DNA of 64,000 nucleotides from NCBI GenBank assembly GCA_020832305.1, contig JAFIEV010000067.1:62001-126000 (forward strand), read 5' to 3'. Source of the DNA: Cyclobacteriaceae bacterium. GTDB taxonomy: Bacteria; Bacteroidota; Bacteroidia; Cytophagales; Cyclobacteriaceae. Shown here piece after piece: positions 1 to 9,157 of this stretch; the stretch's first letter is position 1, and each line of letters starts with the position of its first letter. The translations under genes were made by a program, and so were the position numbers. Below the pieces are notes generated by a model. It made no database searches and was not told where the DNA came from. It worked only from the letters and a program-made list of their open reading frames with translations.

Positions 1-53
1 TACCTCAATGAAATTTTTGGAATTGTATTTTCAATCCAAAATCTTGCTATTAC

Positions 54-983
54 TTATGAATTCAGGTATTCCACATACTGCCTTGTGCTGCTGCCGTCTT
101 CGTACAAATCAACGATTGCATAGCCTGCGTAGGTCTGGTGATAGGGTTCATCGTCCCACCAGCTGCCACTGGTTGCCCCATTGCAATAATAGGTGACATT
201 ATTATAAACCACCTTGTCAAGCAAGTGTAAATGTCCGCTTAGACATAGCTTAACCTGCGGGTGTTTGTAAAAAAGTTCAATGATTTTCCCTGCATCGATG
301 TGCATCCAGGCGCCAGGCACTACCCAGTCTCCTGTTTGGGCATTGTCACCATCGAGAAAAGCGCTTGCAGCCAAAATTGGAATATGAGACAGCACCAATA
401 CCCTGGCATCATCTGGCAATTTTTTCAGGTCAGATTCAAGCCATGCAAACTGTTCTTCATCTAATTTGGCAGTATACCATTTTCCATCAGGCCGAAGATG
501 CGTACTGTCGAGGACAATAAAATGCCAGCCATGGCTTTCGTAACGGTAGTAACGTTCCTTCAGGTTCAATTCTTTTCTGGCCCATGCTTTGCCATATAAG
601 GGATCAGAGGGATCACCCCCGCCCCATACATCGTGGTTGCCTATGCAATTGATTACAGGAATGGAGCATTCTTTTTGAAGTACACTATGCCAGGCCGCCC
701 ATTGCACTTCAACTTCCTCACGGCTTTTGTCCAGTGCATCTCCAATACAATCACCTCCCACCAGTATATAGGAAGGCTTCTCCTCCAGCATATGAATCTG
801 ACGCAGACATTTGGCAAATTTGTCCATTTTATCCTGCTCAGGCCCGATATGTATATCGGTAATATGCGCAATTCTGAGGTTTTTGGCTGGTTTATCAGGC
901 AATTTGACAGAGCTTGTATTCCCGTTGCATGCCGAAAAAAAGCCCAGGAGCCCCAGGCTTTGCAGAACAGATCTTCTTTTCAT
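54..983 (-). CDS. Calcineurin-like metallophosphoesterase, exported
   Basis: A 309-residue phosphoesterase of the calcineurin-like superfamily. The motif series that binds the two metals is complete: TDIH at 42-45, GGD at 76-78, GNHD at 115-118, SH at 199-200 and GHLH at 250-253. The N-terminus starts MKRRSV and runs into a short hydrophobic stretch ending FFSAC, so it could leave by Tat or be lipid-modified at Cys19. Either way it should act in the periplasm. Family members hydrolyse phosphomonoesters or phosphodiesters; the substrate cannot be read from the sequence. It is divergent from the XRE-cupin regulator, with a long AT-rich gap between them, and there is no sign that it belongs to the PUL. 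The downstream end lies close to the window edge. Confidence 0.88.
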   Translation of the reverse strand: MKRRSVLQSLGLLGFFSACNGNTSSVKLPDKPAKNLRIAHITDIHIGPEQDKMDKFAKCLRQIHMLEEKPSYILVGGDCIGDALDKSREEVEVQWAAWHSVLQKECSIPVINCIGNHDVWGGGDPSDPLYGKAWARKELNLKERYYRYESHGWHFIVLDSTHLRPDGKWYTAKLDEEQFAWLESDLKKLPDDARVLVLSHIPILAASAFLDGDNAQTGDWVVPGAWMHIDAGKIIELFYKHPQVKLCLSGHLHLLDKVVYNNVTYYCNGATSGSWWDDEPYHQTYAGYAIVDLYEDGSSTRQYVEYLNS

Positions 984-1500
984 AATATATGATTTATTGA
1001 TTTGAGGTACTTCAGCGATTATTATTTCTTATCAAAAATCAATACCAGATTGATTCATATTTACTCAAAATCAGTTATATATACTTCTGTTGAAACAAAA
1101 AAATCTACACCAAATCCACAAATAATTAATGAAAATGTCATTTTTTGTATATTGTCACCATCAAAATTTTTCAAGCTCATTTTCTGACATGATTTAATAA
1201 TTTCAGAAAATCTGCTGAATACAAAAACAGATCAAAAAGTTTACATGAACGAAACATTCAAATCATGAAACCACACCCCAAGATATCAAATTATAATACA
1301 AATTAAACAAAATTTTCAAACAATTTGCAAAAAGCTACTTGTTTACATATATTAAACATTTTACGACAAAATTTTATTTATTCCCAGTTGTGGCAAAGAT
1401 TTAAACATGTGAAATTATAGAATTATCCTAATTTCTGAGGGTAAGAAAAATTAAACAGTTTTTTTTGCAGAAATACATAAGTAAACCCGAATATATTTCT
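984..1500. other. AT-rich divergent intergenic region
   Basis: This 517-base gap separates the divergent phosphoesterase and XRE-cupin regulator. It is very AT-rich with many A and T runs and should hold both promoters, but I found no good TAnnTTTG box on either strand. I see no convincing short gene and no strong hairpin. Confidence 0.5.
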
Positions 1501-2076
1501 ATGGAAGAATACCTGCTAATAAAAATCGGCGAGAGGATCAAATCGCTAAGGACTGAAAATAAACTCAAATTACATGAACTCGCTAATATTTCAGGCATTA
1601 GTAAAGGTATGCTTTCAAAAATTGAAAATGCCCGCAGTATTCCCAGTCTTCCTGTATTGATGGGCATATTGCAATCTCTGAACGTTGAACCCGGAGATTT
1701 TTTTAACGGACTAAAATTCAACACGCAAGGCAGTATCGTTCACAAAAAGAAGGAGGATTACCATCCTTTGCAAAAGGAAGATGCCATAGGCTTTTTATAC
1801 CATGAGATACTTTCAAAAAACTTAAAAAGTTATAATCTCAATGCCGTTTTGCTTACGCTGGAACCTGGTAACAAAAGAGAAATGGTGGTAACCGATGGGC
1901 TGGAGTTTAAATATATGCTCGAAGGCCAGGTTACTTACCATATAGGTGATGAGGTTATTGAATTTAAGGCCGGTGAAAGCTTATTTTTCGATGGAAGAAT
2001 TCCACATGTTCCCATCAATCAAAGTAATACAACCGCAGTAATGCTGGTAATCTATCTTTTGTTCATAGAATCTTAA
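1501..2076 (+). CDS. XRE-family regulator with C-terminal cupin domain
   Basis: A 191-residue regulator with an N-terminal XRE helix-turn-helix (about residues 5-65; recognition segment LANISGISKGMLSKIEN) and a C-terminal cupin fold (about 110-190, with the GLEFKYMLEG and GRIPHVPI strands). HTH-cupin proteins of this kind usually sense a small metabolite through the cupin and repress or activate neighbouring genes. I chose the ATG at 1501 because the HTH starts right after it; an in-frame TTG at 1465 would add twelve residues of unlikely sequence. The DUF5690 membrane protein follows about 85 bases downstream on the same strand, so the pair may form a small regulated unit. The ligand is unknown. 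Confidence 0.85.
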   Translation: MEEYLLIKIGERIKSLRTENKLKLHELANISGISKGMLSKIENARSIPSLPVLMGILQSLNVEPGDFFNGLKFNTQGSIVHKKKEDYHPLQKEDAIGFLYHEILSKNLKSYNLNAVLLTLEPGNKREMVVTDGLEFKYMLEGQVTYHIGDEVIEFKAGESLFFDGRIPHVPINQSNTTAVMLVIYLLFIES

Positions 2077-2160
2077 TGTAGATGTATTAAATTTTTCATT
2101 TATATTTCCGGCCACAAAAGGATATGCATTGCAGGTCTTTAAACCATTACCTTGTTATTC

Positions 2161-3453
2161 ATGATTGCATCAAGTGGCTTACAGCGCTGGCTTGCTCAAA
2201 GCAGATGGCGCAGTACAATGTTCATAGCGCTGGCAGCTTTTCTTACGTATTCCTGCATGTATGCCTTCCGCAAGCCTTTTGCCGCCGGCACTTTTGAAGG
2301 CTTATCATTTCTCAACATTGACTATAAAGTCTGGCTTATCACAGCCCAGTCTGTTGGTTATACCTTGTCAAAATTTCTGGGCATCCGCCTTGTTTCGGAA
2401 ATGAAAAAAGGGAAAAGGGCTGCATTTATCTTTTTATTGATCAGTATAGCGCAAGGCTCGCTGCTTCTTTTTGCCCTGATACCTCCTCCGTATAATATAT
2501 TGATGCTATTTGCAAACGGGCTTCCACTCGGAATGGTCTGGGGGATTGTTTTCAGCTATATAGAAGGCCGGAGAAATACTGAATTTCTTGGCGCTGTACT
2601 TTGCATAAGTTTTATTTTTTCATCGGGTTTTGTAAAAAGCATTGGCAAATACCTAATGGTCTCCTGGAATGTTGGTGAATTGTCTATGCCTTTTATCACC
2701 GGTCTGCTGTTTACCCTTCCTACCATTCTTTTTATCTGGTTGTTACAGCAATCGCCCGAACCCGACGCAGAAGATATTGCTTCGAGGGTTGAAAGAAAAC
2801 CGATGACCAGAATGGAAAGACTTGCCATTTACAGACAATACGCACCTGGTCTAATCATGATTATAATAACCTATACCTTGCTCACCGCCTTTCGCGATTT
2901 CAGGGATAACTTTTCAGCTGAAATATGGCAGTCATTGGGCATGGGAGATTCGAGTAGTATTTTTACCATTACTGAAATTCCCGTCTCCATTTTAATCCTG
3001 ATCGTAATGGCATCTCTGATGTTTATCAGAAATCATGCAAATGCTTTTATGGTAAGTCATTTAATCATTATCGCCGGTTTTTGTACGGCTTTACTCTCCA
3101 CCTATGCCTTCGATCAGGGTCTTATTTCCCCAACCATTTGGATGATTCTCATGGGCTCTGGACTATATCTCGGTTATGTTCCTTTCAATACTATTTTCTT
3201 CGATCGCTTTATCGCCACTTTCAGGTTGAGTGGTAATGTGGGCTTTTTGATCTATCTCGCTGATTCTTTTGGCTACCTGGGCAGCCTGGGTGTTTTGTTT
3301 TTTAAAAATTTTACCCAACCCGATATTTCCTGGTTTCATTTCTTCAGGTCATCGGCCTATATGGCGGCTAGCGCCGGTATCTTTTTCACCTGCCTGTCTC
3401 TTATGTACTTTCAATATAAATCAAGGATGTATTCCAATGTGAAACTTGCTTAA
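2161..3453 (+). CDS. DUF5690-family multi-pass membrane protein, MFS-like
   Basis: A roughly 430-residue integral membrane protein with about 12 hydrophobic segments along its length. The N-terminal region (LAAFLTYSCMYAFRKPFAA) resembles major-facilitator organophosphate/sugar-phosphate transporters, and the protein looks like the Bacteroidota family DUF5690. A transport role is likely but the substrate is unknown. I placed the start at the ATG at 2161; an in-frame TTG nine bases earlier is the alternative. It follows the XRE-cupin regulator on the same strand and may be its target. Family assignment is from memory of the N-terminal pattern and is less certain than the membrane topology. Confidence 0.75.
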   Translation: MIASSGLQRWLAQSRWRSTMFIALAAFLTYSCMYAFRKPFAAGTFEGLSFLNIDYKVWLITAQSVGYTLSKFLGIRLVSEMKKGKRAAFIFLLISIAQGSLLLFALIPPPYNILMLFANGLPLGMVWGIVFSYIEGRRNTEFLGAVLCISFIFSSGFVKSIGKYLMVSWNVGELSMPFITGLLFTLPTILFIWLLQQSPEPDAEDIASRVERKPMTRMERLAIYRQYAPGLIMIIITYTLLTAFRDFRDNFSAEIWQSLGMGDSSSIFTITEIPVSILILIVMASLMFIRNHANAFMVSHLIIIAGFCTALLSTYAFDQGLISPTIWMILMGSGLYLGYVPFNTIFFDRFIATFRLSGNVGFLIYLADSFGYLGSLGVLFFKNFTQPDISWFHFFRSSAYMAASAGIFFTCLSLMYFQYKSRMYSNVKLA

Positions 3454-3915
3454 GAGAATGAAAGCTGGAAGAGCGTAATGCGTGCGGAATAGGTTATTGA
3501 TATTCAAGGTATTTATTGACAAATAAAGGAAACTTGGCACGCGTACGGCAGCAGGGAAAGAGCGCGCAGGTAGCACGCCTTCGCTACCCAGGGATTGTGC
3601 CAGGAAGGAAGTATTTGGTTGTTTCATTTCTTCAACCACAAAGTGGTTGGATTCAATTAGCTATACACCGCTATGTGTGGTTAATTGATGTCGTATTTAT
3701 TTTTCCATCAAACCTGAATGGTTTGAATTTGAAAGGTTTACCCTCCTTATTGTTGGAGTTTTCTCCGACGACCACCCCCACGCATTAATGAGTGATTTGT
3801 GAGGGTGAGTTGTTGAGCCTGGAGTGAGGCAGGCAATATCATTTAAACACGCAGCCCCATCAATAGGCTTTCAACCCCGGGAATTGATGGGGATTAAGGC
3901 AGCAGGATGGCCAAT
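3454..3915. other. Convergent intergenic region, no gene seen
   Basis: This 462-base stretch lies between the convergent ends of the DUF5690 gene and a small lipoprotein gene. Open frames here have no coding character and resemble no family I know. It contains a 7-bp hairpin at 3708-3726 and a stronger 10-bp inverted repeat at 3855-3892, listed separately. Confidence 0.5.
3855..3892. terminator. Hairpin between convergent genes, possible terminator
   Basis: CCCCATCAAT at 3855-3864 is exactly complementary to ATTGATGGGG at 3883-3892, leaving an 18-base loop. It sits 23 bases beyond the stop of the minus-strand lipoprotein gene and about 400 bases beyond the plus-strand DUF5690 gene. No clear T tract follows on either strand, so a role as a bidirectional terminator is only suggested by position. 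Confidence 0.45.
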
Positions 3916-4269
3916 TTATTCAACAATGCGTCCAATACCATTGCTGGAATAGTGGATAACCCTGGTCTTTCCAGGTTGAATCTGAAAGGCTACCTGTGTA
4001 AAATTTCGACTGGTGGCAAAACCCGTAACCACGTAATTACCCATATTCAACTCTATAGAAAGATCACCCTGGAGATTGGGCTCCAGATTATTATAAATTG
4101 CGATATTGGTATTCTCTGCCGGAAGAATTATTACCCTCAGATCTTCAGGGGGCTCTACAAAGTTTACATTTAATGTACCGGTCAATTGCAATTCATCTTT
4201 TGCACAAGCGCTCATCAGGAGCCCCAGGACAAATAACAGCAAAAGGATTTTTATTGATGCGTTTTTCAT
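3916..4269 (-). CDS. Small lipoprotein of unknown function
   Basis: A predicted 117-residue lipoprotein. The N-terminus is MKNASIK followed by a leucine-rich stretch and a lipobox MSAC, so the mature protein is anchored at Cys22. The rest (about 95 residues) looks like a single beta-rich domain: alternating hydrophobic strands with GNYVVTGFAT and QPGKTRVIHY, somewhat like the DUF4397 or carboxypeptidase-regulatory type of small sandwich, but I cannot assign a family. I use the ATG at 4269 rather than the in-frame TTG at 4278. It lies 76 bases downstream of the GH95 gene on the same strand and may be co-transcribed with it. Confidence 0.72.
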   Translation of the reverse strand: MKNASIKILLLLFVLGLLMSACAKDELQLTGTLNVNFVEPPEDLRVIILPAENTNIAIYNNLEPNLQGDLSIELNMGNYVVTGFATSRNFTQVAFQIQPGKTRVIHYSSNGIGRIVE

Positions 4270-4345
4270 GATTATCAAGGTTGATTAATCAATAGGTTTT
4301 CCATTTATAATTAGCAAAAATCTTAGGTAACAGCTTAATAAATAA

Positions 4346-6967
4346 TCATTGTGATTCGAGGGTGAACCTTTGACCCGCCAGGGTTTGTATGGCCATTTGC
4401 CTGGTTGCAGGAATGTCAATCTCTGTCAGCTCGGTCTGGTTATGATATACAGGTTCCCCGGGGTTTATGAATTTGAAAAGCGGATTTACATTTTCACCCA
4501 CTGTTTCTGTTTGCACAGCTCCCTTCAAGATCATTTCCTCCGGAACCACGATAATGCAGTCTCCCCCTTTTTCTGAAAAGAACTCCGCTGTTTTCAGCTT
4601 TCCATTTTCCCATTCCATATTTATTTCAAATCCACCTCTTGCTCTTAAACCATAAACCTTTCCATCTGACCAATCTTTTGGCAGGGCCGGCAGTAATTGA
4701 ATTACACCGGCATGACTTTGCAAAAGCATCTCAGCAATGCCTGCGGTAGCTCCAAAATTACCATCTATCTGAAATGGCGGATGCGCACAAAACAAGTTTG
4801 GGTAAGTCCCGCCACCACGCATACTTGTATTACTTTCTTTTACAAGGCTTAGTAAATTTTTTATCATCATCAGGGCATGGTCCCCGTCATACAAACGTGC
4901 CCAGACATTAATTTTCCAACCCATAGACCAACCGGTAGCCAGATCACCACGTATTTCCATACTCCTTTTGACCGGCCCCATTAAACCCGTTCCGGGGTGT
5001 ATTTGGTTACCAGGGTGTAGCCCATATAAATGTGAAATATGCCGATGCTGCAGGTCCAGATCTTCAAAGTCAAAAAGCCACTCCTGCAATTGACCTTTTT
5101 TCCCTACCTGATAAGGCAACAGTTGCGGGAGTTTTACGCGAATGCGTTGGATCAACTCATTTTCCTCCAGACCGAGCCGTTCATGGGCCTCCAGTAATCG
5201 ATGGAAAGATTCCCGGATGATGGCCATATCCATAGTAGGGCCCGGGCTCTGACTGGATCGCTGATTGTCTCCGTACAAAAAATACTGTTCCGGTGAATGT
5301 CCCACGGGTGTCATGTAATAACCTGACACGTCTTTTACCAACCAATCATCATAAAAAGCGCAGGCACCTTCCAACAGAGGGTAAACTTCATTCCGCAAAA
5401 AACCGACATCACCTCGAAACAGATAACCTTCCCACATATGGCTTACCAGCCAGCCCGCTGCCATAGGCCAAAAGGAGCAGCGACAAAAATCCACTGGCTC
5501 CGCTTTGCGCCATATGCTCATATTATGATGCGCTACCCAACCAGGACTTCCATACATGTTCCATGCTGTATTTTTACCGTTGACAGCCAGTTCCTTAATG
5601 GCTTCAAAAAAGGGTTCGTGACATTCTGATAAATTGCACAGTTCGGCAGGCCAGTAATTCATTTGGGCATTGATGTTCATGGTATAAGCGCTGGCCCAGG
5701 GAGGCAGTACTTTATCGTTCCAAATACCCTGAAGGTTGAGTGGCTGACCGCCAGGCCTTGATCCGGCAATCATCAGATACCTGCCAAACTGAAAATACAG
5801 AGCTGCCAAATCGTAGTCTTTTCCATTAGCAAAAAGCTGTACGCGTTGGTCTGTAGGCAAATCAGACTGGGGCGTTCTTTTGCCCAGCTCGATATGCATC
5901 CTGTTAAACAATGATTGATGGTCGGCTATATGCTTTTCTTTTATGGCAGAAAAGTCAGAAGGCGCATTTGTCAGGTAGCGCTCAACCCATATTGAAGGAT
6001 CTTTACCCTCAGCTACAGGACTTTTGTCAAAACCATTGTAACTGGTGGCGGCTGCAAGAATAATGGTAACTGCATCTGCATTGGCAATTTCAATATATCC
6101 GTCGCTGCTGCTTAGCTGTCCGCCGGGTGCATAAACCACAGCCCTGAGGTCAAAAGACATGCCGAGATGGTGAACATTCTCATCATACAAAACCTGCTGC
6201 ACCCCTTCTTTTACACTGCCATCTCTGTGAAACAATTCGGGATACTTATGCTGGTCTCCGTTGTTCACGACCTGCTGAAGCTCCCTCCGAAGCGCAATTC
6301 CAGGAACTTTGGCCATTAACTTTAACACATTACCCTCTGATGCAAATTGGGCGGTTGGACTGTGGGGCGTACTCAGCCTCAGCCGTGTATTAATCTGGCC
6401 GGGTTTACTGGCCGTAATCCTTACAGCGATAACCCTGTCGGGATGACTGGCGAGATATTCACGGGTAAAATTTACATGGCCTTCCTTATATTGAACCCTG
6501 ACAAGGGCTTCCGACAAATCCAGGCTTCGCTTATATCCGGATATTTTGTCCTTGTGTTTAAATTCCATCCGGAAATCGGCCATAGGCTGGTAACATTCCT
6601 GTGCCCTTCCCAGCCAGTCAGCTGCAATGATGTCTTCGGCCTCTTTATACTTTCCGCTGTCGAGCAGTTGTGTTACTTCACTGTATCTCCTCTTTACATC
6701 AATATTCTGATAGGAATATCGGGGGTCGCCTGAGTATAAAGTATTTTCGTTGAGCTGCAAGCGATCTTCCCGGACTCCCCCAAAAACCATAGCACCCATA
6801 TGCCCATTTCCCAGGGGTAAAGCCTCGGTCCATTCAGACGCAGGCTTGTCGTACCAAAGTGTGAGGGGATGATCCTTGCTCAGTTTGGATTGCGAAAAAG
6901 AGGGCACAAATAATACCAGACCTGCAAAAAGGCAGAAAAGCCTGGGTAAAATATGGATGTTGGACAT
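4346..6967 (-). CDS. GH95 family glycoside hydrolase (alpha-L-fucosidase/galactosidase type)
   Basis: An 873-residue secreted enzyme of GH95, an inverting family acting on alpha-L-fucosyl or alpha-L-galactosyl ends of glycans. The N-terminal hallmark [18 protein letters not shown] is present just after a signal peptide ending SFSQ. The (alpha/alpha)6 catalytic domain shows the family residues: the Asn pair in [11 protein letters not shown] (430-440), the acid Glu in HSPEQ (Glu560) and the Asp in QIDGNFG (733-739). I start at the ATG at 6967, which gives a clean signal peptide; the in-frame TTG at 7009 would bury it. The gene lies outside the PUL about 15 kb away and is divergent from a PhoD-like gene. 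Fucosidase and galactosidase activities cannot be told apart here. Confidence 0.93.
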   Translation of the reverse strand: MSNIHILPRLFCLFAGLVLFVPSFSQSKLSKDHPLTLWYDKPASEWTEALPLGNGHMGAMVFGGVREDRLQLNENTLYSGDPRYSYQNIDVKRRYSEVTQLLDSGKYKEAEDIIAADWLGRAQECYQPMADFRMEFKHKDKISGYKRSLDLSEALVRVQYKEGHVNFTREYLASHPDRVIAVRITASKPGQINTRLRLSTPHSPTAQFASEGNVLKLMAKVPGIALRRELQQVVNNGDQHKYPELFHRDGSVKEGVQQVLYDENVHHLGMSFDLRAVVYAPGGQLSSSDGYIEIANADAVTIILAAATSYNGFDKSPVAEGKDPSIWVERYLTNAPSDFSAIKEKHIADHQSLFNRMHIELGKRTPQSDLPTDQRVQLFANGKDYDLAALYFQFGRYLMIAGSRPGGQPLNLQGIWNDKVLPPWASAYTMNINAQMNYWPAELCNLSECHEPFFEAIKELAVNGKNTAWNMYGSPGWVAHHNMSIWRKAEPVDFCRCSFWPMAAGWLVSHMWEGYLFRGDVGFLRNEVYPLLEGACAFYDDWLVKDVSGYYMTPVGHSPEQYFLYGDNQRSSQSPGPTMDMAIIRESFHRLLEAHERLGLEENELIQRIRVKLPQLLPYQVGKKGQLQEWLFDFEDLDLQHRHISHLYGLHPGNQIHPGTGLMGPVKRSMEIRGDLATGWSMGWKINVWARLYDGDHALMMIKNLLSLVKESNTSMRGGGTYPNLFCAHPPFQIDGNFGATAGIAEMLLQSHAGVIQLLPALPKDWSDGKVYGLRARGGFEINMEWENGKLKTAEFFSEKGGDCIIVVPEEMILKGAVQTETVGENVNPLFKFINPGEPVYHNQTELTEIDIPATRQMAIQTLAGQRFTLESQ

Positions 6968-7188
6968 GGCTAAAAATATTAAAGCCGAATATAAATATTT
7001 AAATATCAAAGACCATAACCCTGATTACAAACAAAAACAATTAAAATTTATTCCATTACTGAAAATCAAAGAGATTGTTGCAACTGCCAGTACTTATCAC
7101 AATGACGTTCTAAATGACATTTTTAAGTATGAAAATGATTGCTTAATTTCGAAAATTGCTCAATTTTTTGTTAACATTTCAATTCGAT

Positions 7189-8691
7189 ATGAAAAATGCA
7201 TATAAGGCCATTGTATTTCTTTTTCTACTATTTACCGCCTGCACCGAAAAGCCCATAGATATTCACCTTCACTACCTGATGGCCGGTGAGCCCGGAAGTC
7301 AATCGGTTATTTTACAGGCCAGGCTTGCCGAAAGCGACACACTCATATATGAAGATATACACAACCCTGAATTACTCATGCAGACCCAACATCCAGGTAA
7401 AGTGGGTGTGGCCCGGTTTGAATATGCCGAGTCTGATGATTTTAAGCAAATCAAGACAAGCCCGTGGATGCAAAACTCGCCGGATAAAGATTATATTTTA
7501 AAATATGTGATTACAGATCTAAATCCCGGGAAGCAATATTTTTACCGCCTTCGGTATGGACTGGATGAAAAGCGCACTAAACTGAGCGGAGTACAATCAG
7601 TAAATACGCTACCGGGTGCCGGTGATGACCGTCCGGTTTCCTTTGTAATGGTAACAGGATCGCATCTTACGCGCTTTTACACTGGAGGCGGATTTGGAAA
7701 AGCTTCATCACAGGGTATAGACGCCTACAGAGAGGAAGATAAATATGAAGGATTTCATGGATTCGAAAGCATTTTAAAAAGAAATCCTCTCTTTTTCATT
7801 GGCAATGGAGACAATGTGTACTACGACCAGCCTGAAGAGCATAAAGCCACCACCCTCGAAGAAATGCGGGCTATGTGGCAGCGTCAGTTTTATATGCCCC
7901 GATTCCGGAAAATGTTTGCATCTGTGCCTGTTTTTTGGATGAAAGATGACCATGACCATCGCTTTGACGATTCTGATACAGTGGCTGTAAACGAGAGGCA
8001 TGGCGCTTATCCGTCTAATGAATCAGGTATTGCCACCTTTCTGGAGCAGGTGCCTGTGGTTGATCCCAATGACCCTGATCCTAAAACCTATCGCAAGGTA
8101 CGCGTTAACAAAGACCTTGAAATATGGATGGTAGAAGGCAGGGATTATCGCAGTCCGAACACCTGGCCCGACGGGCCGGATAAGTCTATCTGGGGAGAGG
8201 AACAAAAAGCATGGCTAAAAGCCACCTTGCTAAAAAGCGATGCCACTTTTAAGATATTAGTTACCCCTACCCCAATGGTAGGACCGGATGGGGCAGGTAA
8301 AAAAGACAACCACGCTAATCCCGATGGTTTTATGTATGAGGGCAATGAATTTTTTGATTGGCTGTCTGAGAACAACTTTCAGACCGATCGATTTTTCATT
8401 ATCACGGGTGACAGGCATTGGCAGTATCACTCCATTCACCCGAGCGGTTTTCAGGAATACAGCTGCGGTGCCATGGTAGATCAAAATTCACGCCTGGGTG
8501 TAGATCCCGGCGACCCAAACTCCAACGACCCGGAAGGCAGAATCCTGCAACCCTATACCAGCAAAGAGCCTTCAGGAGGTTTTTTGGAAGTGAAAGTTAA
8601 CAAGGCACAGGATAAACCGGCCATCGCATTTAATTTCTTTGACGAATTCGGAAAGCCGCTCTATTCACATAGCGGTGAGGTGGTGCGGTAA
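7189..8691 (+). CDS. PhoD-like phosphoesterase, lipoprotein
   Basis: A 500-residue lipoprotein (lipobox FTAC, Cys18) of the PhoD alkaline phosphatase/phosphodiesterase group. Metal-site motifs are visible: GNGDNVYYDQ at 205-214, DDHDHR at 253-258, GRDYR at 317-321 and TGDRHWQYHS at 406-415. PhoD enzymes cleave phosphodiesters, such as teichoic acids, using iron and calcium. The position that normally reads FGSC or FASC, whose cysteine binds iron, here reads VTGSH, so the cysteine is absent; the second PhoD-like protein in the window keeps it. The start is the ATG at 7189, giving a good lipoprotein signal; the in-frame TTG at 7156 was rejected. The gene stands alone on its strand. Confidence 0.87.
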   Translation: MKNAYKAIVFLFLLFTACTEKPIDIHLHYLMAGEPGSQSVILQARLAESDTLIYEDIHNPELLMQTQHPGKVGVARFEYAESDDFKQIKTSPWMQNSPDKDYILKYVITDLNPGKQYFYRLRYGLDEKRTKLSGVQSVNTLPGAGDDRPVSFVMVTGSHLTRFYTGGGFGKASSQGIDAYREEDKYEGFHGFESILKRNPLFFIGNGDNVYYDQPEEHKATTLEEMRAMWQRQFYMPRFRKMFASVPVFWMKDDHDHRFDDSDTVAVNERHGAYPSNESGIATFLEQVPVVDPNDPDPKTYRKVRVNKDLEIWMVEGRDYRSPNTWPDGPDKSIWGEEQKAWLKATLLKSDATFKILVTPTPMVGPDGAGKKDNHANPDGFMYEGNEFFDWLSENNFQTDRFFIITGDRHWQYHSIHPSGFQEYSCGAMVDQNSRLGVDPGDPNSNDPEGRILQPYTSKEPSGGFLEVKVNKAQDKPAIAFNFFDEFGKPLYSHSGEVVR

Positions 8692-8760
8692 CCGGAAAAA
8701 CATTGATGCTTATTGCATAATTCGTGATACGTAAACCGTAATGGGTGATGGGTTTCAGTG

Positions 8761-8785
8761 CTTGTTGGTGAAAAACACCAACAAG
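8761..8785. terminator. Perfect 10-bp hairpin after the PhoD-like gene
   Basis: CTTGTTGGTG at 8761-8770 pairs exactly with CACCAACAAG at 8776-8785 around a five-A loop. It lies 69 bases past the stop codon of the plus-strand PhoD-like gene. A T tract does not follow directly, so it may stabilise or end the mRNA without being a classic intrinsic terminator. Confidence 0.5.
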
Positions 8786-9000
8786 AGAGAGGGTTGAGAT
8801 GAATCCTGATTTTTTCTAAACTACCCGGTAGGGAGCGTGATGCTTCCTAAAAAAAATGTACTATTTCTCTTGCTTTAGTCTTAGAATACGTGACGGGTGA
8901 TGGGTGAAGTGTTGCGCTGTGCATTAGGTTTGAACGGGCCGAAAACTCCGCTCATGACTTGGTACACATACCTTCATAGTTACTTTAAGCCTTTTAAATA

Positions 9001-9080
9001 GGGCCCGCTGAAAATTGCCTGGCTTGTTGATTTATTTTATGATCCTGAATTTACATTAATGATGCATAATTTTCATTCAT
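9001..9080. repeat. Dispersed element, copy 1
   Basis: About 75 bases beginning CTGAAAATtGCCTGGCTTG (9008) and ending CATAATTTTCA (9065-9075). The ends are inverted copies of each other (CTGAAAAT against ATTTTCA). Related copies occur at 22021-22100 and 45511-45600. This copy lies between convergent genes. It could be a small MITE or REP-like element. Confidence 0.6.
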
Positions 9081-9157
9081 TTGAATGTGGAGGCACGAAC
9101 CATTGAGGTGATCGGGGCAGCCCGTAATTGTTGTTGTACCTCACTATTACTTTCACA

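Larger units (their letters stand above)
8692..9157. other. Convergent intergenic region with hairpin and repeat element
   Basis: This 466-base gap separates two convergent genes. It holds a perfect hairpin at 8761-8785, two related short runs containing GTGATGGGTG (near 8740 and 8895), and at 9001-9080 one copy of a dispersed element also found at 22021 and 45519. I see no coding sequence. Confidence 0.55.

Noticed and set aside
3516-3788. Open frame in the gap after the DUF5690 gene
   Set aside because: No coding character and no resemblance to any family; the region is convergent and contains hairpins.
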